NCBI RefSeq assembly: GCF_002298975.1
Contig: NZ_DBMV01000037.1
Span: 20,745 to 84,744 of the forward strand
Length of the DNA: 64,000 nt
From: Ralstonia sp. UBA689
Lineage (GTDB): Bacteria > Pseudomonadota > Gammaproteobacteria > Burkholderiales > Burkholderiaceae
Direction: 5' to 3'
In this document: piece after piece, positions 27,424 through 36,607 of the stretch
Numbering within the stretch: position 1 is the first letter of the stretch
How the letters are laid out: each line of letters begins with the position of its first letter
Program-made: the position numbers and the translations under genes
The notes under the pieces: model-generated
Seen by the model: the letters and a program-made list of their open reading frames with translations, nothing else
What the model was told of the DNA's origin: nothing
Database searches by the model: none

Positions 27424-29304
27424 ATGAATCGTTACCCACTCTGGAAATACCTTGTGATCCTGGTGGCGCTTGCCATCGGGTTCCTCTATACGCTCCCGAA
27501 TTTCTTCGGCGAGGCGCCTGCCGTGCAGGTGTCGTCGGGCAAGGCGACCGTCAAGGTCGATCTGAACACGCAGAAGCAGGTCGAGAGCCTGCTGGCCGCT
27601 GCCAGCATCCAGCCCAACGGCGTGTTCTTCGACAGCAATGGCACCTCCGCCAGCGTGCGCGTGCGCTTTACCGACACCGACACGCAGCTCAAGGCCAAGG
27701 ACATCCTGGCTCGTGGCCTGAACACCGACCCGAGCGATCCGACCTACATCGTCGCGTTGAACCTGCTGTCGGGCTCGCCACGCTGGCTGACCTCCATCCA
27801 CGCCCTGCCGATGTTCCTGGGCCTGGACCTCCGTGGCGGCGTGCACTTCCTGCTGCAGGTCGACATGAACGGCGCGGTCACCAAGAAGCTCGACTCGCTG
27901 GCCGGTGACATCCGCACGCAATTGCGCGACAAGAACATCCGCCACAACGGCATCGACCGCAGCGGCAACACGATCACCATCAAGTTCAACAGCCCCGACG
28001 ACGCCGACCGCGCCCGCGGCGTGCTGGCCGACTCCACGCGCGAACTGGCCTACAGCGTCGACAAGACCGCCGATGGCGCCACGCTCACCGGCACCTTTAC
28101 CGCTGCCGCGATGAAGGAAGTGCAGGACAACGCCGTCAAGCAGAACGTCGTCACGCTGCACAATCGCGTGAACGAACTCGGCGTGGCCGAACCGGTGATC
28201 CAGCAGCAGGGACCGGACCGCATCGTGGTGCAACTGCCCGGCGTGCAGGACACTGCCAAGGCCAAGGACATCATCGGCCGTACCGCCACGCTGGAAGCCC
28301 GCCTGGCCGACCCGAACGCGCCGCTCCTGCCGCGCGTTGGCGACCCGGTGCCGCTGGGCGATGAGCTATTCACGCAAGGCCGCAGCGCACCGGTGCTGCT
28401 GCAGAAGCAGGTGATCTTCACGGGCGACCGCATCACCAGCGCTTCGGCCGGCTTCGACCAGAACCACAACCCATCGGTCGACATCACGCTCGACGGCCAG
28501 GGCGGCCGCATGCTGCGCGATGTCTCGCGCGACAACATCGGCAAGCGCATGGGCATCGTCCTGTTCGAGAAGGGCAAGGGCGAGGTGCTGACCGTGGCGA
28601 CCATCCAGTCCGAGCTCGGCTCGCGCTTCCAGATCACCGGCATGGGCTCGACTGAAGCCTCCGCCGACTTGGCACTGCTGCTGCGCGCCGGTTCGCTGGC
28701 CGCGCCGATGGAGATCATCGAAGAGCGCACCATTGGCCCGTCGCTGGGTGCAGACAACATCCGCAAGGGCTTCCATTCTGCCGCCTACGGCTTTGCCGCC
28801 GTCTCGGTGTTCATGATCCTGTACTACATGCTGTTCGGCGGGTTCTCGGTGGTGGCGCTGGGCGTGAACGTGTTCCTGCTGATCGCCATCCTGTCGATGC
28901 TGCAGGCCACCCTCACGCTGCCCGGCATTGCCGCAATCGCGCTGGCGCTGGGCATGGCCATCGACGCAAACGTGCTGATCAACGAGCGCATCCGCGAAGA
29001 ACTGCGCAACGGCGCATCCGCACAAATGGCGATTGCCGCCGGCTTCGAGCGCGCGTGGGCGACCATCCTGGACTCGAACGTGACCACGCTGATTGCCGGG
29101 CTGGCGCTGCTGGCTTTCGGTTCGGGCCCGGTGCGCGGCTTTGCCGTGGTGCACTGCCTGGGCATCCTGACCTCGATGTTCTCGGCGGTGTTCTTCAACC
29201 GCGCCCTGGTCAACCTCTGGTACGGCCGCCGCAAGAAGCTGCAGGGCCTGGCAATCGGCCAGGTGTGGAAGCCCGGCAATACGCAATCGCCCGCGCAGCA
29301 ATAA
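27424..29304 (+). CDS. secD: Protein translocase subunit SecD
   Basis: A 626-residue RND-type membrane protein that uses the proton-motive force to help pull preproteins across the inner membrane. It has an N-terminal helix, a large periplasmic P1 domain, the signature LGLDLRGGVHFLLQVD, and five C-terminal helices with GMAIDANVLINERIREEL. The start at 27424 (MNRYPLWKYLV) is typical. It is separated from secF by a 93-bp gap holding a strong hairpin. Confidence 0.97.
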   Translation: MNRYPLWKYLVILVALAIGFLYTLPNFFGEAPAVQVSSGKATVKVDLNTQKQVESLLAAASIQPNGVFFDSNGTSASVRVRFTDTDTQLKAKDILARGLNTDPSDPTYIVALNLLSGSPRWLTSIHALPMFLGLDLRGGVHFLLQVDMNGAVTKKLDSLAGDIRTQLRDKNIRHNGIDRSGNTITIKFNSPDDADRARGVLADSTRELAYSVDKTADGATLTGTFTAAAMKEVQDNAVKQNVVTLHNRVNELGVAEPVIQQQGPDRIVVQLPGVQDTAKAKDIIGRTATLEARLADPNAPLLPRVGDPVPLGDELFTQGRSAPVLLQKQVIFTGDRITSASAGFDQNHNPSVDITLDGQGGRMLRDVSRDNIGKRMGIVLFEKGKGEVLTVATIQSELGSRFQITGMGSTEASADLALLLRAGSLAAPMEIIEERTIGPSLGADNIRKGFHSAAYGFAAVSVFMILYYMLFGGFSVVALGVNVFLLIAILSMLQATLTLPGIAAIALALGMAIDANVLINERIREELRNGASAQMAIAAGFERAWATILDSNVTTLIAGLALLAFGSGPVRGFAVVHCLGILTSMFSAVFFNRALVNLWYGRRKKLQGLAIGQVWKPGNTQSPAQQ

Positions 29305-29342
29305 GGCACACCAAGGCACACCCAACCACTGAACATTGCATA

Positions 29343-29379
29343 ACCGGCAACGGCCCGCGCCTTCGGGGCCGTTGCCGGT
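29343..29379. repeat. Strong hairpin between secD and secF
   Basis: A perfect 14-bp stem (accggcaacggccc at 29343-29356, gggccgttgccggt at 29366-29379) with a 9-nt loop and no T-run, 19 bp before the secF start. Confidence 0.65.
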
Positions 29380-29397
29380 CGCCACAAAGGGCAGACC

Positions 29398-30366
29398 ATG
29401 GAGTTTTTCCGCATCCGCCGCGATATTCCGTTCATGAAGCACGCGTTGGTTCTCAACGCCGTGTCGTTCATCACGTTTCTCGCTGCCGTCTTCTTCCTGT
29501 TCCACAAGGGGCTGCACCTGTCGGTGGAGTTCACCGGCGGTACGGTGATGGAAGTCGCCTACACCCAGACTGCTGATCTGCCGAAGATCCGCGGCGACGT
29601 CGAGAAACTCGGCTATGCCGATGCTCAGGTACAGAACTTCGGCACCTCGCGCGACGTGATGATCCGCCTGCCGCTCAAGAACGGTCCGGACGGCAAGCCG
29701 ATCGCCTCGGCCGTGCAGAGCCAGCAGGTCATGACGGCCCTGAACGCCACCAGCCCCGACGCCAAGCTGCAGCGTGTCGAGTTCGTCGGCCCGCAGGTCG
29801 GCAAGGAACTCGCCACCGATGGCCTGCTGGCGCTGCTGTTCGTGGTGGTCGGCATCGTCATTTACCTGTCGATCCGCTTCGAATGGAAGTTTGCGGTGGC
29901 CGGCATCATCGCCAACTTGCACGACATCGTCATCATCCTGGGCTTCTTCGCCTTCTTCCAGTGGGAGTTCTCGCTGTCGGTGCTGGCGGCCATCCTGGCG
30001 GTGCTGGGCTACTCGGTCAACGAATCGGTCGTGATCTTCGACCGGATCCGCGAGGCGTTCCGCAAGTACCGCAAGATGAACACGCACGAGGTGATCGACC
30101 ACGCCATCACCAGCACCATCTCGCGAACCATCATCACCCACGGTTCGACCGAAATGATGGTGCTGTCGATGCTGGTGTTCGGCGGCCCGACGCTGCACTA
30201 CTTTGCCCTGGCGCTGACCATCGGCATCCTGTTCGGCATCTATTCGTCGGTGTTCGTGGCAGCCGCGCTGTGCATGTGGCTGGGCGTCAAGCGCGAAGAC
30301 CTGGTCAAGGGCGAGAAGAAAGCCGGAGGCCCGAAGGACGACCCGAACTTCGGCGCGCAAGTTTGA
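29398..30366 (+). CDS. secF: Protein translocase subunit SecF
   Basis: A 322-residue partner of SecD with six membrane helices. Family features are an N-terminal FRIRRDIPFMKHA, a periplasmic SVEFTGGTVMEV, and the helix-4/5 region with GYSVNESVVIFDRIRE and TISRTIITHGSTE. Last gene of the tgt-yajC-sec run; a bidirectional terminator follows. Confidence 0.97.
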   Translation: MEFFRIRRDIPFMKHALVLNAVSFITFLAAVFFLFHKGLHLSVEFTGGTVMEVAYTQTADLPKIRGDVEKLGYADAQVQNFGTSRDVMIRLPLKNGPDGKPIASAVQSQQVMTALNATSPDAKLQRVEFVGPQVGKELATDGLLALLFVVVGIVIYLSIRFEWKFAVAGIIANLHDIVIILGFFAFFQWEFSLSVLAAILAVLGYSVNESVVIFDRIREAFRKYRKMNTHEVIDHAITSTISRTIITHGSTEMMVLSMLVFGGPTLHYFALALTIGILFGIYSSVFVAAALCMWLGVKREDLVKGEKKAGGPKDDPNFGAQV

Positions 30367-30410
30367 GCCGAATCACCTTCCCTGCCCCGATGGCGTCCCC
30401 CTCGGCCCAA

Positions 30411-30444
30411 AAGAAAAGCCCCGCGATTGCGAGGCTTTTTTCTT
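30411..30444. terminator. Bidirectional terminator between secF and yceI
   Basis: Stem aaaagcc (30414-30420) with ggctttt (30433-30439) and A/T tracts on both sides, placed between the convergent stops of secF (+) and the YceI gene (-). Confidence 0.85.
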
Positions 30445-30456
30445 TAAGCGTCGCGC

Positions 30457-31053
30457 TTATTGCTGGGCGACGTTGGTGTCCTGCTTGATACCTTCGACCT
30501 GGATCTTTAGCTTGGTTTCCATGTTGAAACCGTAGGCCTTGCCGTAGTCGAGGCCGAATTCGTCACGCTTGAAGCTCATCTCGGCGTCGGCGCCGCAGAC
30601 TTCACGCTTGAGCATCGGGTGCGGCATGCACTTGAAAGCGTCGATCTCCATCTTGACCGGCTTGGTCACACCGCGCAGCGTGAGCTGGCCTTCGGCCTCG
30701 GTCGGCACATCGCCCTTGAACTTGGTGAAGGTGCCCTTGAAGTTGGCGGTCGGGTACTTGGCCACATCGAACAGGTCAGCGCTCTTGGCATGCTCGTTCA
30801 TCTTGGCCAGGCCGAAGTCGATGCTGTCGGTCTGCACGGTCACGTCGATGGTGCCTTTCTTGGCTTCGCGGTCCAGCGTGACGGTGCCGCTGGACTTCTC
30901 GAACTTGCCGCGCCACTTCGACAGGCCGCCCATATGGTCGGCTTCAAAGCTCGGGTAGGTGTGGGTCGGGTCCAGTTGGTACGTGGCCGGCGCGGCAAAC
31001 GCGGCGGTGGCGGCAACGGCAGACAGTGCGGCAACGAGGGTACGCAATTTCAT
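30457..31053 (-). CDS. YceI family periplasmic lipid-binding protein (copy 1)
   Basis: A 198-residue exported protein with signal peptide MKLRTLVAALSAVAATAAFA and the YceI beta-barrel: YQLDPTHTYPSFEADHMGG at the start and TLRGVTKPV near the end. Family members bind polyisoprenoids in the periplasm. Third gene of a cytochrome b561-YceI-YceI cluster, and paralogous to the preceding gene. A Cys pair in FKCMPHPML and REVCGAD distinguishes this copy. Confidence 0.9.
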   Translation of the reverse strand: MKLRTLVAALSAVAATAAFAAPATYQLDPTHTYPSFEADHMGGLSKWRGKFEKSSGTVTLDREAKKGTIDVTVQTDSIDFGLAKMNEHAKSADLFDVAKYPTANFKGTFTKFKGDVPTEAEGQLTLRGVTKPVKMEIDAFKCMPHPMLKREVCGADAEMSFKRDEFGLDYGKAYGFNMETKLKIQVEGIKQDTNVAQQ

Positions 31054-31107
31054 AAGAGCTCCTGCGAATGAATGGGGGGCGAAAGAACTTCGATTAAGAC
31101 TTCCGGT

Positions 31108-31683
31108 TTACTTCTTGGCGGTGACGACGCGGAACTTGATCGTCACATCATCGGCAACGACGGACGTGTCCTTCCACTCGCCGTCGCCGACCTTGAATAC
31201 GTTGCGCTTGATGGGCAGCACGCCTTCGAATACCTGATTGGCGCCGTCCTGCTTGAAAGTGACAGGCGCCGTCACGTCTTGTGTGACGCCCTTGATGGTC
31301 AGCTTGCCGACCACGTCCACCTTGCCGCCCGCGCCCGGCTTGAACGCCGACGACACGAAGGTCGCCTTCGGATACTTGGCGGCGTCGAACCAGTCCTTCT
31401 TCTTGAGCTCGTCGTTATAGGCCTTGTCACCCACGTCGACGCTGTTGATATCGATGTCGACCTTGGCCGTGGACGCGGCCACGTTGGCCGGGTTGTAGGT
31501 CACGGCAGCATCAAACTTGCCGAACTTGATGTCCATCGGCACGCCGAGCTGCTTGCCGGTGGCGGTAACGCTGCTCTTGGCGGCGTCCACCTGGGCCACG
31601 GCCGATGCAGATACCGCGGCAATCGACAGCGCGCCGGCTGCAACCAGGGCAATTGCGCGGGGGCGCACGAAACGTTTCATCAT
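31108..31683 (-). CDS. YceI family periplasmic protein (copy 2)
   Basis: A 191-residue exported YceI protein: signal peptide up to about VSASAVAQ, then a barrel with KYPKATFVSSAF and TIKGVTQDVTAPVTF. The start at 31683 (MMKRFVRPR) has AAGGAG upstream; the open frame before it lacks similarity. It lies 54 bp from the other YceI gene and 116 bp after the cytochrome b561 gene. Pairing of YceI with cytochrome b561 is common and suggests a shared role with isoprenoid quinones in the membrane. Confidence 0.9.
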   Translation of the reverse strand: MMKRFVRPRAIALVAAGALSIAAVSASAVAQVDAAKSSVTATGKQLGVPMDIKFGKFDAAVTYNPANVAASTAKVDIDINSVDVGDKAYNDELKKKDWFDAAKYPKATFVSSAFKPGAGGKVDVVGKLTIKGVTQDVTAPVTFKQDGANQVFEGVLPIKRNVFKVGDGEWKDTSVVADDVTIKFRVVTAKK

Positions 31684-31799
31684 CAGACTCCTTCGGTCAG
31701 GCCGGGTCATGCCGGCGGTCTTGATCAGGATGGAGAGGCAAGGGCACCGGCGCATACCGGCCCATTGGAAATCAGAACTCGTCGGATCAACGCACGCGT

Positions 31800-32384
31800 T
31801 CAGCGCAGGAAAGGCAGCATGCGGCGTAGCGTGCCGTCGCGATCGACGATGTGGTGTTTGAGCGCAGCCAGGATGTGCAGCACAACGATGGTGGCCATGG
31901 TCCAGTTCAGCCATTCGTGCGCCATGCTGAAGACCTCCTTGAGTGCATCGCTCTTCTCGAACGGCATCGGCAGCTCCCACAAGCCAAGGTAGACAACCTT
32001 GATGCCGGCCGCCACGCTGAGCAGGTAACCGGTCAGCGGCACTGCCAGGATCAGCAGATACAGCGCAATGTGCACGCCCTCAGCAGCCCTTTGCTGCCAC
32101 TTGGGCATGCCGGCCACCGGTGCCGGCGCAGGATGGGTCAGACGCCAAAGCACGCGCAGCACCGCGAAGATCAGCACGGTGATGCCGATCCACTTGTGAT
32201 ACGAGTACAGCTTGAGCTTGGTCGGCGTGAAGCCCGGGATGTCGGTCATATACAGACCGAGCCCGAACGCCGCGAAGATGAGCAACGCGATGATCCAGTG
32301 CAGCGCAATCGCGGGCTTGCCATAGGCGCCATCGTCGACGGGGGCGCTGCGGGCGGCGAGATTCGGTTGGGCGGCTTGTGACAT
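31800..32384 (-). CDS. Cytochrome b561 (CybB type)
   Basis: A 194-residue di-heme membrane protein with four helices. Histidine ligands are visible in AIALHWIIALLIF, YSYHKWIGITVL, AAEGVHIALYLLIL and VLHILAALKHH. CybB-type proteins oxidise quinol and pass electrons to oxygen or other acceptors. First gene of the b561-YceI-YceI run on the minus strand. Confidence 0.92.
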   Translation of the reverse strand: MSQAAQPNLAARSAPVDDGAYGKPAIALHWIIALLIFAAFGLGLYMTDIPGFTPTKLKLYSYHKWIGITVLIFAVLRVLWRLTHPAPAPVAGMPKWQQRAAEGVHIALYLLILAVPLTGYLLSVAAGIKVVYLGLWELPMPFEKSDALKEVFSMAHEWLNWTMATIVVLHILAALKHHIVDRDGTLRRMLPFLR

Positions 32385-32581
32385 CGGTGATCGGTTTCCC
32401 TCGGTTTGGAGACTCGGTGGTCGGCGCTTGTTGGTAAGACCGCAGCGCCAAACGATTGTGCATTATTTGCGCGATCCAGCCGGGCAGGACGGCCCGAAGT
32501 TCATCAAATGATTCAAATTTTTTGATCGATCTGCAACTTGGCCTGCCTGGCGGAACAGCGCCCTCTATGAGGTGCACCAAA

Positions 32582-32622
32582 CAAAACGGCCCGCCCCCAG
32601 GATTGGGAACGGGCCATTTTTC
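32582..32622 (-). terminator. Terminator after purB
   Basis: Read on the minus strand: stem GGCCCG/CGGGCC, extended by CCC/GGG pairs, ending in GTTTTGTTT, about 30 bp past the purB stop. Confidence 0.8.
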
Positions 32623-32650
32623 AGACCAAGCCAACAAATTTTCGCAACAA

Positions 32651-34039
32651 TCAGGCGGTACCGATCCGGCGGGCCAGTTCCTCGGCCTTGCCGGTATAGC
32701 TGCCGGGCGTCATGTCGAGCAGCAGCTTGCGCGCGTCTTCAGGAATGGCCAGCGTGCCGATAAACTCGCGCAGCGCTTCGCGTGAGATGCCCTTGCCGCG
32801 CGTCAGTTCCTTCAACTGTTCGTACGGGTTGGCGATGCCATAGCGGCGCATCACGGTCTGCACCGGCTCGGCCAGCACTTCCCAGCAGCCATCCAGGTCT
32901 TCAGCCAGGCGGGCCGGGTTGGTTTCCAGCTTGCCCAGGCCGCGCAGGCAGGCGTCATAGGCCAGCAGGCCGTAGCCGAAGGCCACGCCGATGTTGCGCA
33001 GCACGGTCGAATCCGTCAGATCACGCTGCCAGCGCGATACCGGCAGCTTCTCGGACAAGTGGCGCAGCACCGCGTTGGCCAGGCCGACGTTGCCCTCGGA
33101 ATTCTCAAAGTCGATCGGGTTGACCTTGTGCGGCATGGTCGAAGAGCCGATCTCGCCGGCCTTGGTCTTCTGCTTGAAGTAGCCCTGCGAGATGTAACCC
33201 CAGACGTCGCGGTCCAGGTCCAGGATGATGGTGTTGGCGCGCGCCACGGCGTCAAACAGCTCGGCCATGTAGTCGTGCGGCTCGATCTGGATGGTGTACG
33301 GGTTGAACGTCAGGCCGAGTCGGGTCTCGATCACGTTCTTCGAGAAGGCCTCCCAGTCCAGCGACGGATACGCCGACAGGTGCGCGTTGTAGTTGCCCAC
33401 GGCGCCGTTCATCTTGCCCAGCAGTTCAACGGCCTCGATGCGGCGGATGGCGCGGTCCAAGCGCGCAGCCACGTTGGCCATTTCCTTGCCCAGCGTGGTC
33501 GGGCTGGCCGGCTGGCCGTGCGTGCGCGACAGCATCGGCACGTCAGCATTGGCATGGGCCAACTCCACCAGGCGAGCCTGCACGCGGCGCAGCGTCGGCA
33601 CGATCACGGTGTCGCGCGCGCCCTTGAGCATCATCCCGTGCGAGGTGTTGTTGATGTCTTCCGAGGTACAGGCGAAGTGGATGAACTCGCTGGCGGCTTC
33701 CAGCTCGGCATTGCCCTTCACGCGCTCCTTCATCCAGTACTCGACGGCCTTCACGTCGTGGTTGGTAACGGCTTCGATTTCCTTGATGCGGGCGGCGTCG
33801 GCCTCGGCAAAGTTCTCGACCAGGGCCAGCAGCGCGCGCTCGGCGTCGGCCGAGAAACGCGGAATCTCGGCCAAGCCGGCCTGGGACAGGGCGATCAGCC
33901 AGTGCACCTCCACCTTCACGCGGTTGCGCATGAAGGCAGCTTCCGACAGCCACTCGCGCAGCGGATCGGCCTTGGCGGCATAGCGGCCATCGATGGGAGA
34001 CAGGGCGGTCAGAGCAGACAAAGCGGCGGGCGACGACAT
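32651..34039 (-). CDS. purB: Adenylosuccinate lyase PurB
   Basis: Catalyses two fumarate-releasing steps of purine synthesis (SAICAR to AICAR, adenylosuccinate to AMP). A 462-residue protein of the fumarase/aspartase superfamily with the signature GSSTMPHKVNPIDFEN, the catalytic His region TSEDINNTSHG and MLSRTHGQPASPTT. It is longer than the Bacillus type and matches the E. coli-type PurB. Monocistronic, with its own terminator. Confidence 0.97.
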   Translation of the reverse strand: MSSPAALSALTALSPIDGRYAAKADPLREWLSEAAFMRNRVKVEVHWLIALSQAGLAEIPRFSADAERALLALVENFAEADAARIKEIEAVTNHDVKAVEYWMKERVKGNAELEAASEFIHFACTSEDINNTSHGMMLKGARDTVIVPTLRRVQARLVELAHANADVPMLSRTHGQPASPTTLGKEMANVAARLDRAIRRIEAVELLGKMNGAVGNYNAHLSAYPSLDWEAFSKNVIETRLGLTFNPYTIQIEPHDYMAELFDAVARANTIILDLDRDVWGYISQGYFKQKTKAGEIGSSTMPHKVNPIDFENSEGNVGLANAVLRHLSEKLPVSRWQRDLTDSTVLRNIGVAFGYGLLAYDACLRGLGKLETNPARLAEDLDGCWEVLAEPVQTVMRRYGIANPYEQLKELTRGKGISREALREFIGTLAIPEDARKLLLDMTPGSYTGKAEELARRIGTA

Positions 34040-34276
34040 GGCAGGCGGGGAAAAAATGTGAAGGAAAGCTCAATCCGGACAACCCGGATGCGGCATCGAG
34101 CGTTGAATTGGGAGCGACTTGACGGTACCCGCGCCCCCGCAGCGAACCCGGAATTTTACCACCCGGCACCCCTGCTTCCATGGTCAGTCCGACGCCTTGG
34201 CAAGCCTCCATTTGGTTGAAGTGCCGGCCAACGCATGCGGGAAAGTGCGCGGCTATACTTCCGCCTCCAACATGAC

Positions 34277-34891
34277 ATGCCTATGAAACTGATCGGATCG
34301 CACGCTAGCCCGTACACCCGCAAGGTGCGCGTGGTCCTGGCCGAAAAGAAAATCGACTACCAGTTCGTACTGGAAGATGTATGGAGCGCCGAGACGCAGA
34401 TCCACCAGTTCAACCCGCTGGGCAAGGTGCCCTGCCTGGTCATGGACGATGGCGGCGCGCTGTTCGATTCGCGCGTGATTGCTGAATATGCCGACACGCT
34501 TTCACCGGTTGCGCGCCTCATCCCTCCCTCGGGCCGGGAACGCGTGGAGGTGCGCTGCTGGGAAGCCCTGGCCGACGGCCTGCTCGACGCCGCGCTCATG
34601 CTGCGCATCGAACACACGCAGCGTACACCCGAGCAGCGCAGCGAAACCTGGCTGGCACGCCAGAACCACAAGATCGACGAGGCGCTCAAGGCAATGTCGC
34701 AAGGCCTGGCCGACAAGACTTGGTGCAACGGCAACCACCTGACGCTGGCCGACATTGCCGTCGGTTGCGCGCTCGCCTACCTGGATTTCCGCCAGCCACA
34801 GATCGACTGGCGCGAGCAGCATCACAACCTGGCCGCGTTCTACGCACGCATTGAAAAACGGCCAAGCTTCATAGAGACGCAGCCGCAATAA
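34277..34891 (+). CDS. Glutathione S-transferase family protein
   Basis: A 204-residue protein with an N-terminal thioredoxin-like domain (KLIGSHASPYTRKVRVVLAEKK; Ser in SPYTRKV is the usual catalytic position) and LGKVPCLVMDDG...LFDSRVIAEY as the glutathione-binding segment. The all-helical C-terminal domain ends with the N-capping box LTLADIAVGCAL. It most resembles the YibF-like group. The starts at 34277 and 34283 are close and neither has a strong ribosome site. Substrate unknown. Confidence 0.92.
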   Translation: MPMKLIGSHASPYTRKVRVVLAEKKIDYQFVLEDVWSAETQIHQFNPLGKVPCLVMDDGGALFDSRVIAEYADTLSPVARLIPPSGRERVEVRCWEALADGLLDAALMLRIEHTQRTPEQRSETWLARQNHKIDEALKAMSQGLADKTWCNGNHLTLADIAVGCALAYLDFRQPQIDWREQHHNLAAFYARIEKRPSFIETQPQ

Positions 34892-34916
34892 GCGGCAACG
34901 CCCTCGCCCCTCCCCC

Positions 34917-36515
34917 CTACGCAGCCACTGGGTCGAACCGGTTGGCCTGGGCCATCGGCCAATAGCGCTCGTAGAGTTGATAGCGATAACGCCCGGAGAG
35001 CAGATCTCCGGGTTCAAGGTACTTGAGCAGCGCCGAAAGCAACTGCACCTCGTTGCCCGACACGCGCCGCACGATGTGGTGCGCGCGGAAATCAGCCGGG
35101 TGCAGCAAACCCGCCGCCTGCGTCAACTCCAGCAACGCGTGCAGCGTGTGCGAGTGGTATTGATGCACGCGCTCGGCCTTGTCCGGCACCACTAGCGCCT
35201 TCTGGCGGGATGTGTCCTGCGTGGCCACACCGGTCGGGCAGCGGTCGGTATGGCACTTCTGCGCCTGGATGCAGCCCAGCGCAAACATGAAGCCGCGCGC
35301 CGCGTTGCACCAGTCGGCGCCCATCGCCAGCGTGCGAGCCACATCAAACGCAGTGACGATCTTGCCCGATGCGCCGATCTTGATCTTGTCGCGCAGGTTG
35401 GTGCCCACCAGCGTGTTGTGCACCAGCAGCAGCCCTTCCTGCAGCGGCGCACCAACGTGGTCGGTAAATTCCAGTGGCGCCGCGCCGGTGCCGCCCTCCG
35501 CCCCATCGACAACGATGAAGTCCGGCAGGATGCCCGACTCCAGCATCGCCTTGGCGATGCCGAAGAATTCCCACGGATGCCCGATGCACAGCTTGAAGCC
35601 GGTCGGCTTGCCGCCCGAGAGCGTGCGCAGCCGATCCACAAACTGCAGCAGCCCCAGCGGCGTGCTGAACTCCGAATGCGACGCCGGCGAGATGCAGTCC
35701 TGCCCCATTGGCACACCGCGCGTGGCGGCAATCTCAGGCGTGACCTTGGCGGCCGGCAACACGCCGCCGTGACCCGGCTTGGCGCCCTGAGACAGCTTCA
35801 CCTCGATCATCTTGACCTGCGGATTGCGCGCTTGCTCCGCAAAACGGTCCGGGTCGAAACGGCCATTGGCATCACGGCAGCCGAAGTAGCCCGAGGCGAC
35901 TTCCCAGATCAGGTCGCCGCCCTCTTCCCGGTGGTACGGCGAGATCGAGCCCTCACCCGTATCGTGGATGAAGTTGCCGAGCTTCGCGCCGCGATTGAGC
36001 GCACGGATGGCGTTGGCCGACAGCGCACCAAAGCTCATCGCCGAGATGTTGAACACCGACATCGAATACGGTTTGGCGCGCCCCTCACCGACCAGCACGC
36101 GGAAGTCCGACGAGGCAATGCGCGTGGGCGAAAGCGAGTGGCCGATCCATTCGTGCCCCGGAATCTTCACATCCAGCTCGGTGCCGAACGGGCGGCTGTC
36201 GACTTCGCCCTTGGCTCGCTGGTAGACGATGCTGCGCTGAGCGCGCGAGAACGGACGCTCATCGGTGTCGTCCTCAACGAAGTACTGGCGGATTTCCGGG
36301 CGGATGAACTCGAACAGGAAGCGGAAGTGGCCCCACAGCGGGTAGTTGCGCAGCACCGAGTGGCGCGTCTGCGTAACGTCGTAGATGCCCAGCAGCACGA
36401 GCAAACCCGGAATGAGCGCGCATGCCCAATGCAAGTGCCCCGTCGCCCAGAACCCGGCGGTGACGACAAACAACAGCGCAACGCCCGCAAAGGCCCAATA
36501 GCGTCTTGGCAGCAT
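34917..36515 (-). CDS. FMN-binding glutamate synthase family protein, membrane-anchored
   Basis: A 532-residue protein with two N-terminal membrane helices (about residues 5-45) followed by a domain like the FMN/Fe-S synthase part of GltB: SVFNISAMSFGALSANAI, GEGSISPYHR, KLSQGAKPGHGGVLP, and the cysteine cluster CIQAQKCHTDRCPTGVATQ that binds the 3Fe-4S cluster. There is no glutaminase domain, so it is not a complete glutamate synthase. Its reaction is unproven; members are common in proteobacteria. It stands alone, downstream of mnmA on the same strand. Confidence 0.9.
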   Translation of the reverse strand: MLPRRYWAFAGVALLFVVTAGFWATGHLHWACALIPGLLVLLGIYDVTQTRHSVLRNYPLWGHFRFLFEFIRPEIRQYFVEDDTDERPFSRAQRSIVYQRAKGEVDSRPFGTELDVKIPGHEWIGHSLSPTRIASSDFRVLVGEGRAKPYSMSVFNISAMSFGALSANAIRALNRGAKLGNFIHDTGEGSISPYHREEGGDLIWEVASGYFGCRDANGRFDPDRFAEQARNPQVKMIEVKLSQGAKPGHGGVLPAAKVTPEIAATRGVPMGQDCISPASHSEFSTPLGLLQFVDRLRTLSGGKPTGFKLCIGHPWEFFGIAKAMLESGILPDFIVVDGAEGGTGAAPLEFTDHVGAPLQEGLLLVHNTLVGTNLRDKIKIGASGKIVTAFDVARTLAMGADWCNAARGFMFALGCIQAQKCHTDRCPTGVATQDTSRQKALVVPDKAERVHQYHSHTLHALLELTQAAGLLHPADFRAHHIVRRVSGNEVQLLSALLKYLEPGDLLSGRYRYQLYERYWPMAQANRFDPVAA

Positions 36516-36607
36516 GACAACCCTTTTGTTTAGACAAAATCAGGGCGCCAGCTTAAACGAGTGCCACGACGGCCGCAGCCGTCACAACGCAGTGTTGCAG
36601 AAACCGG

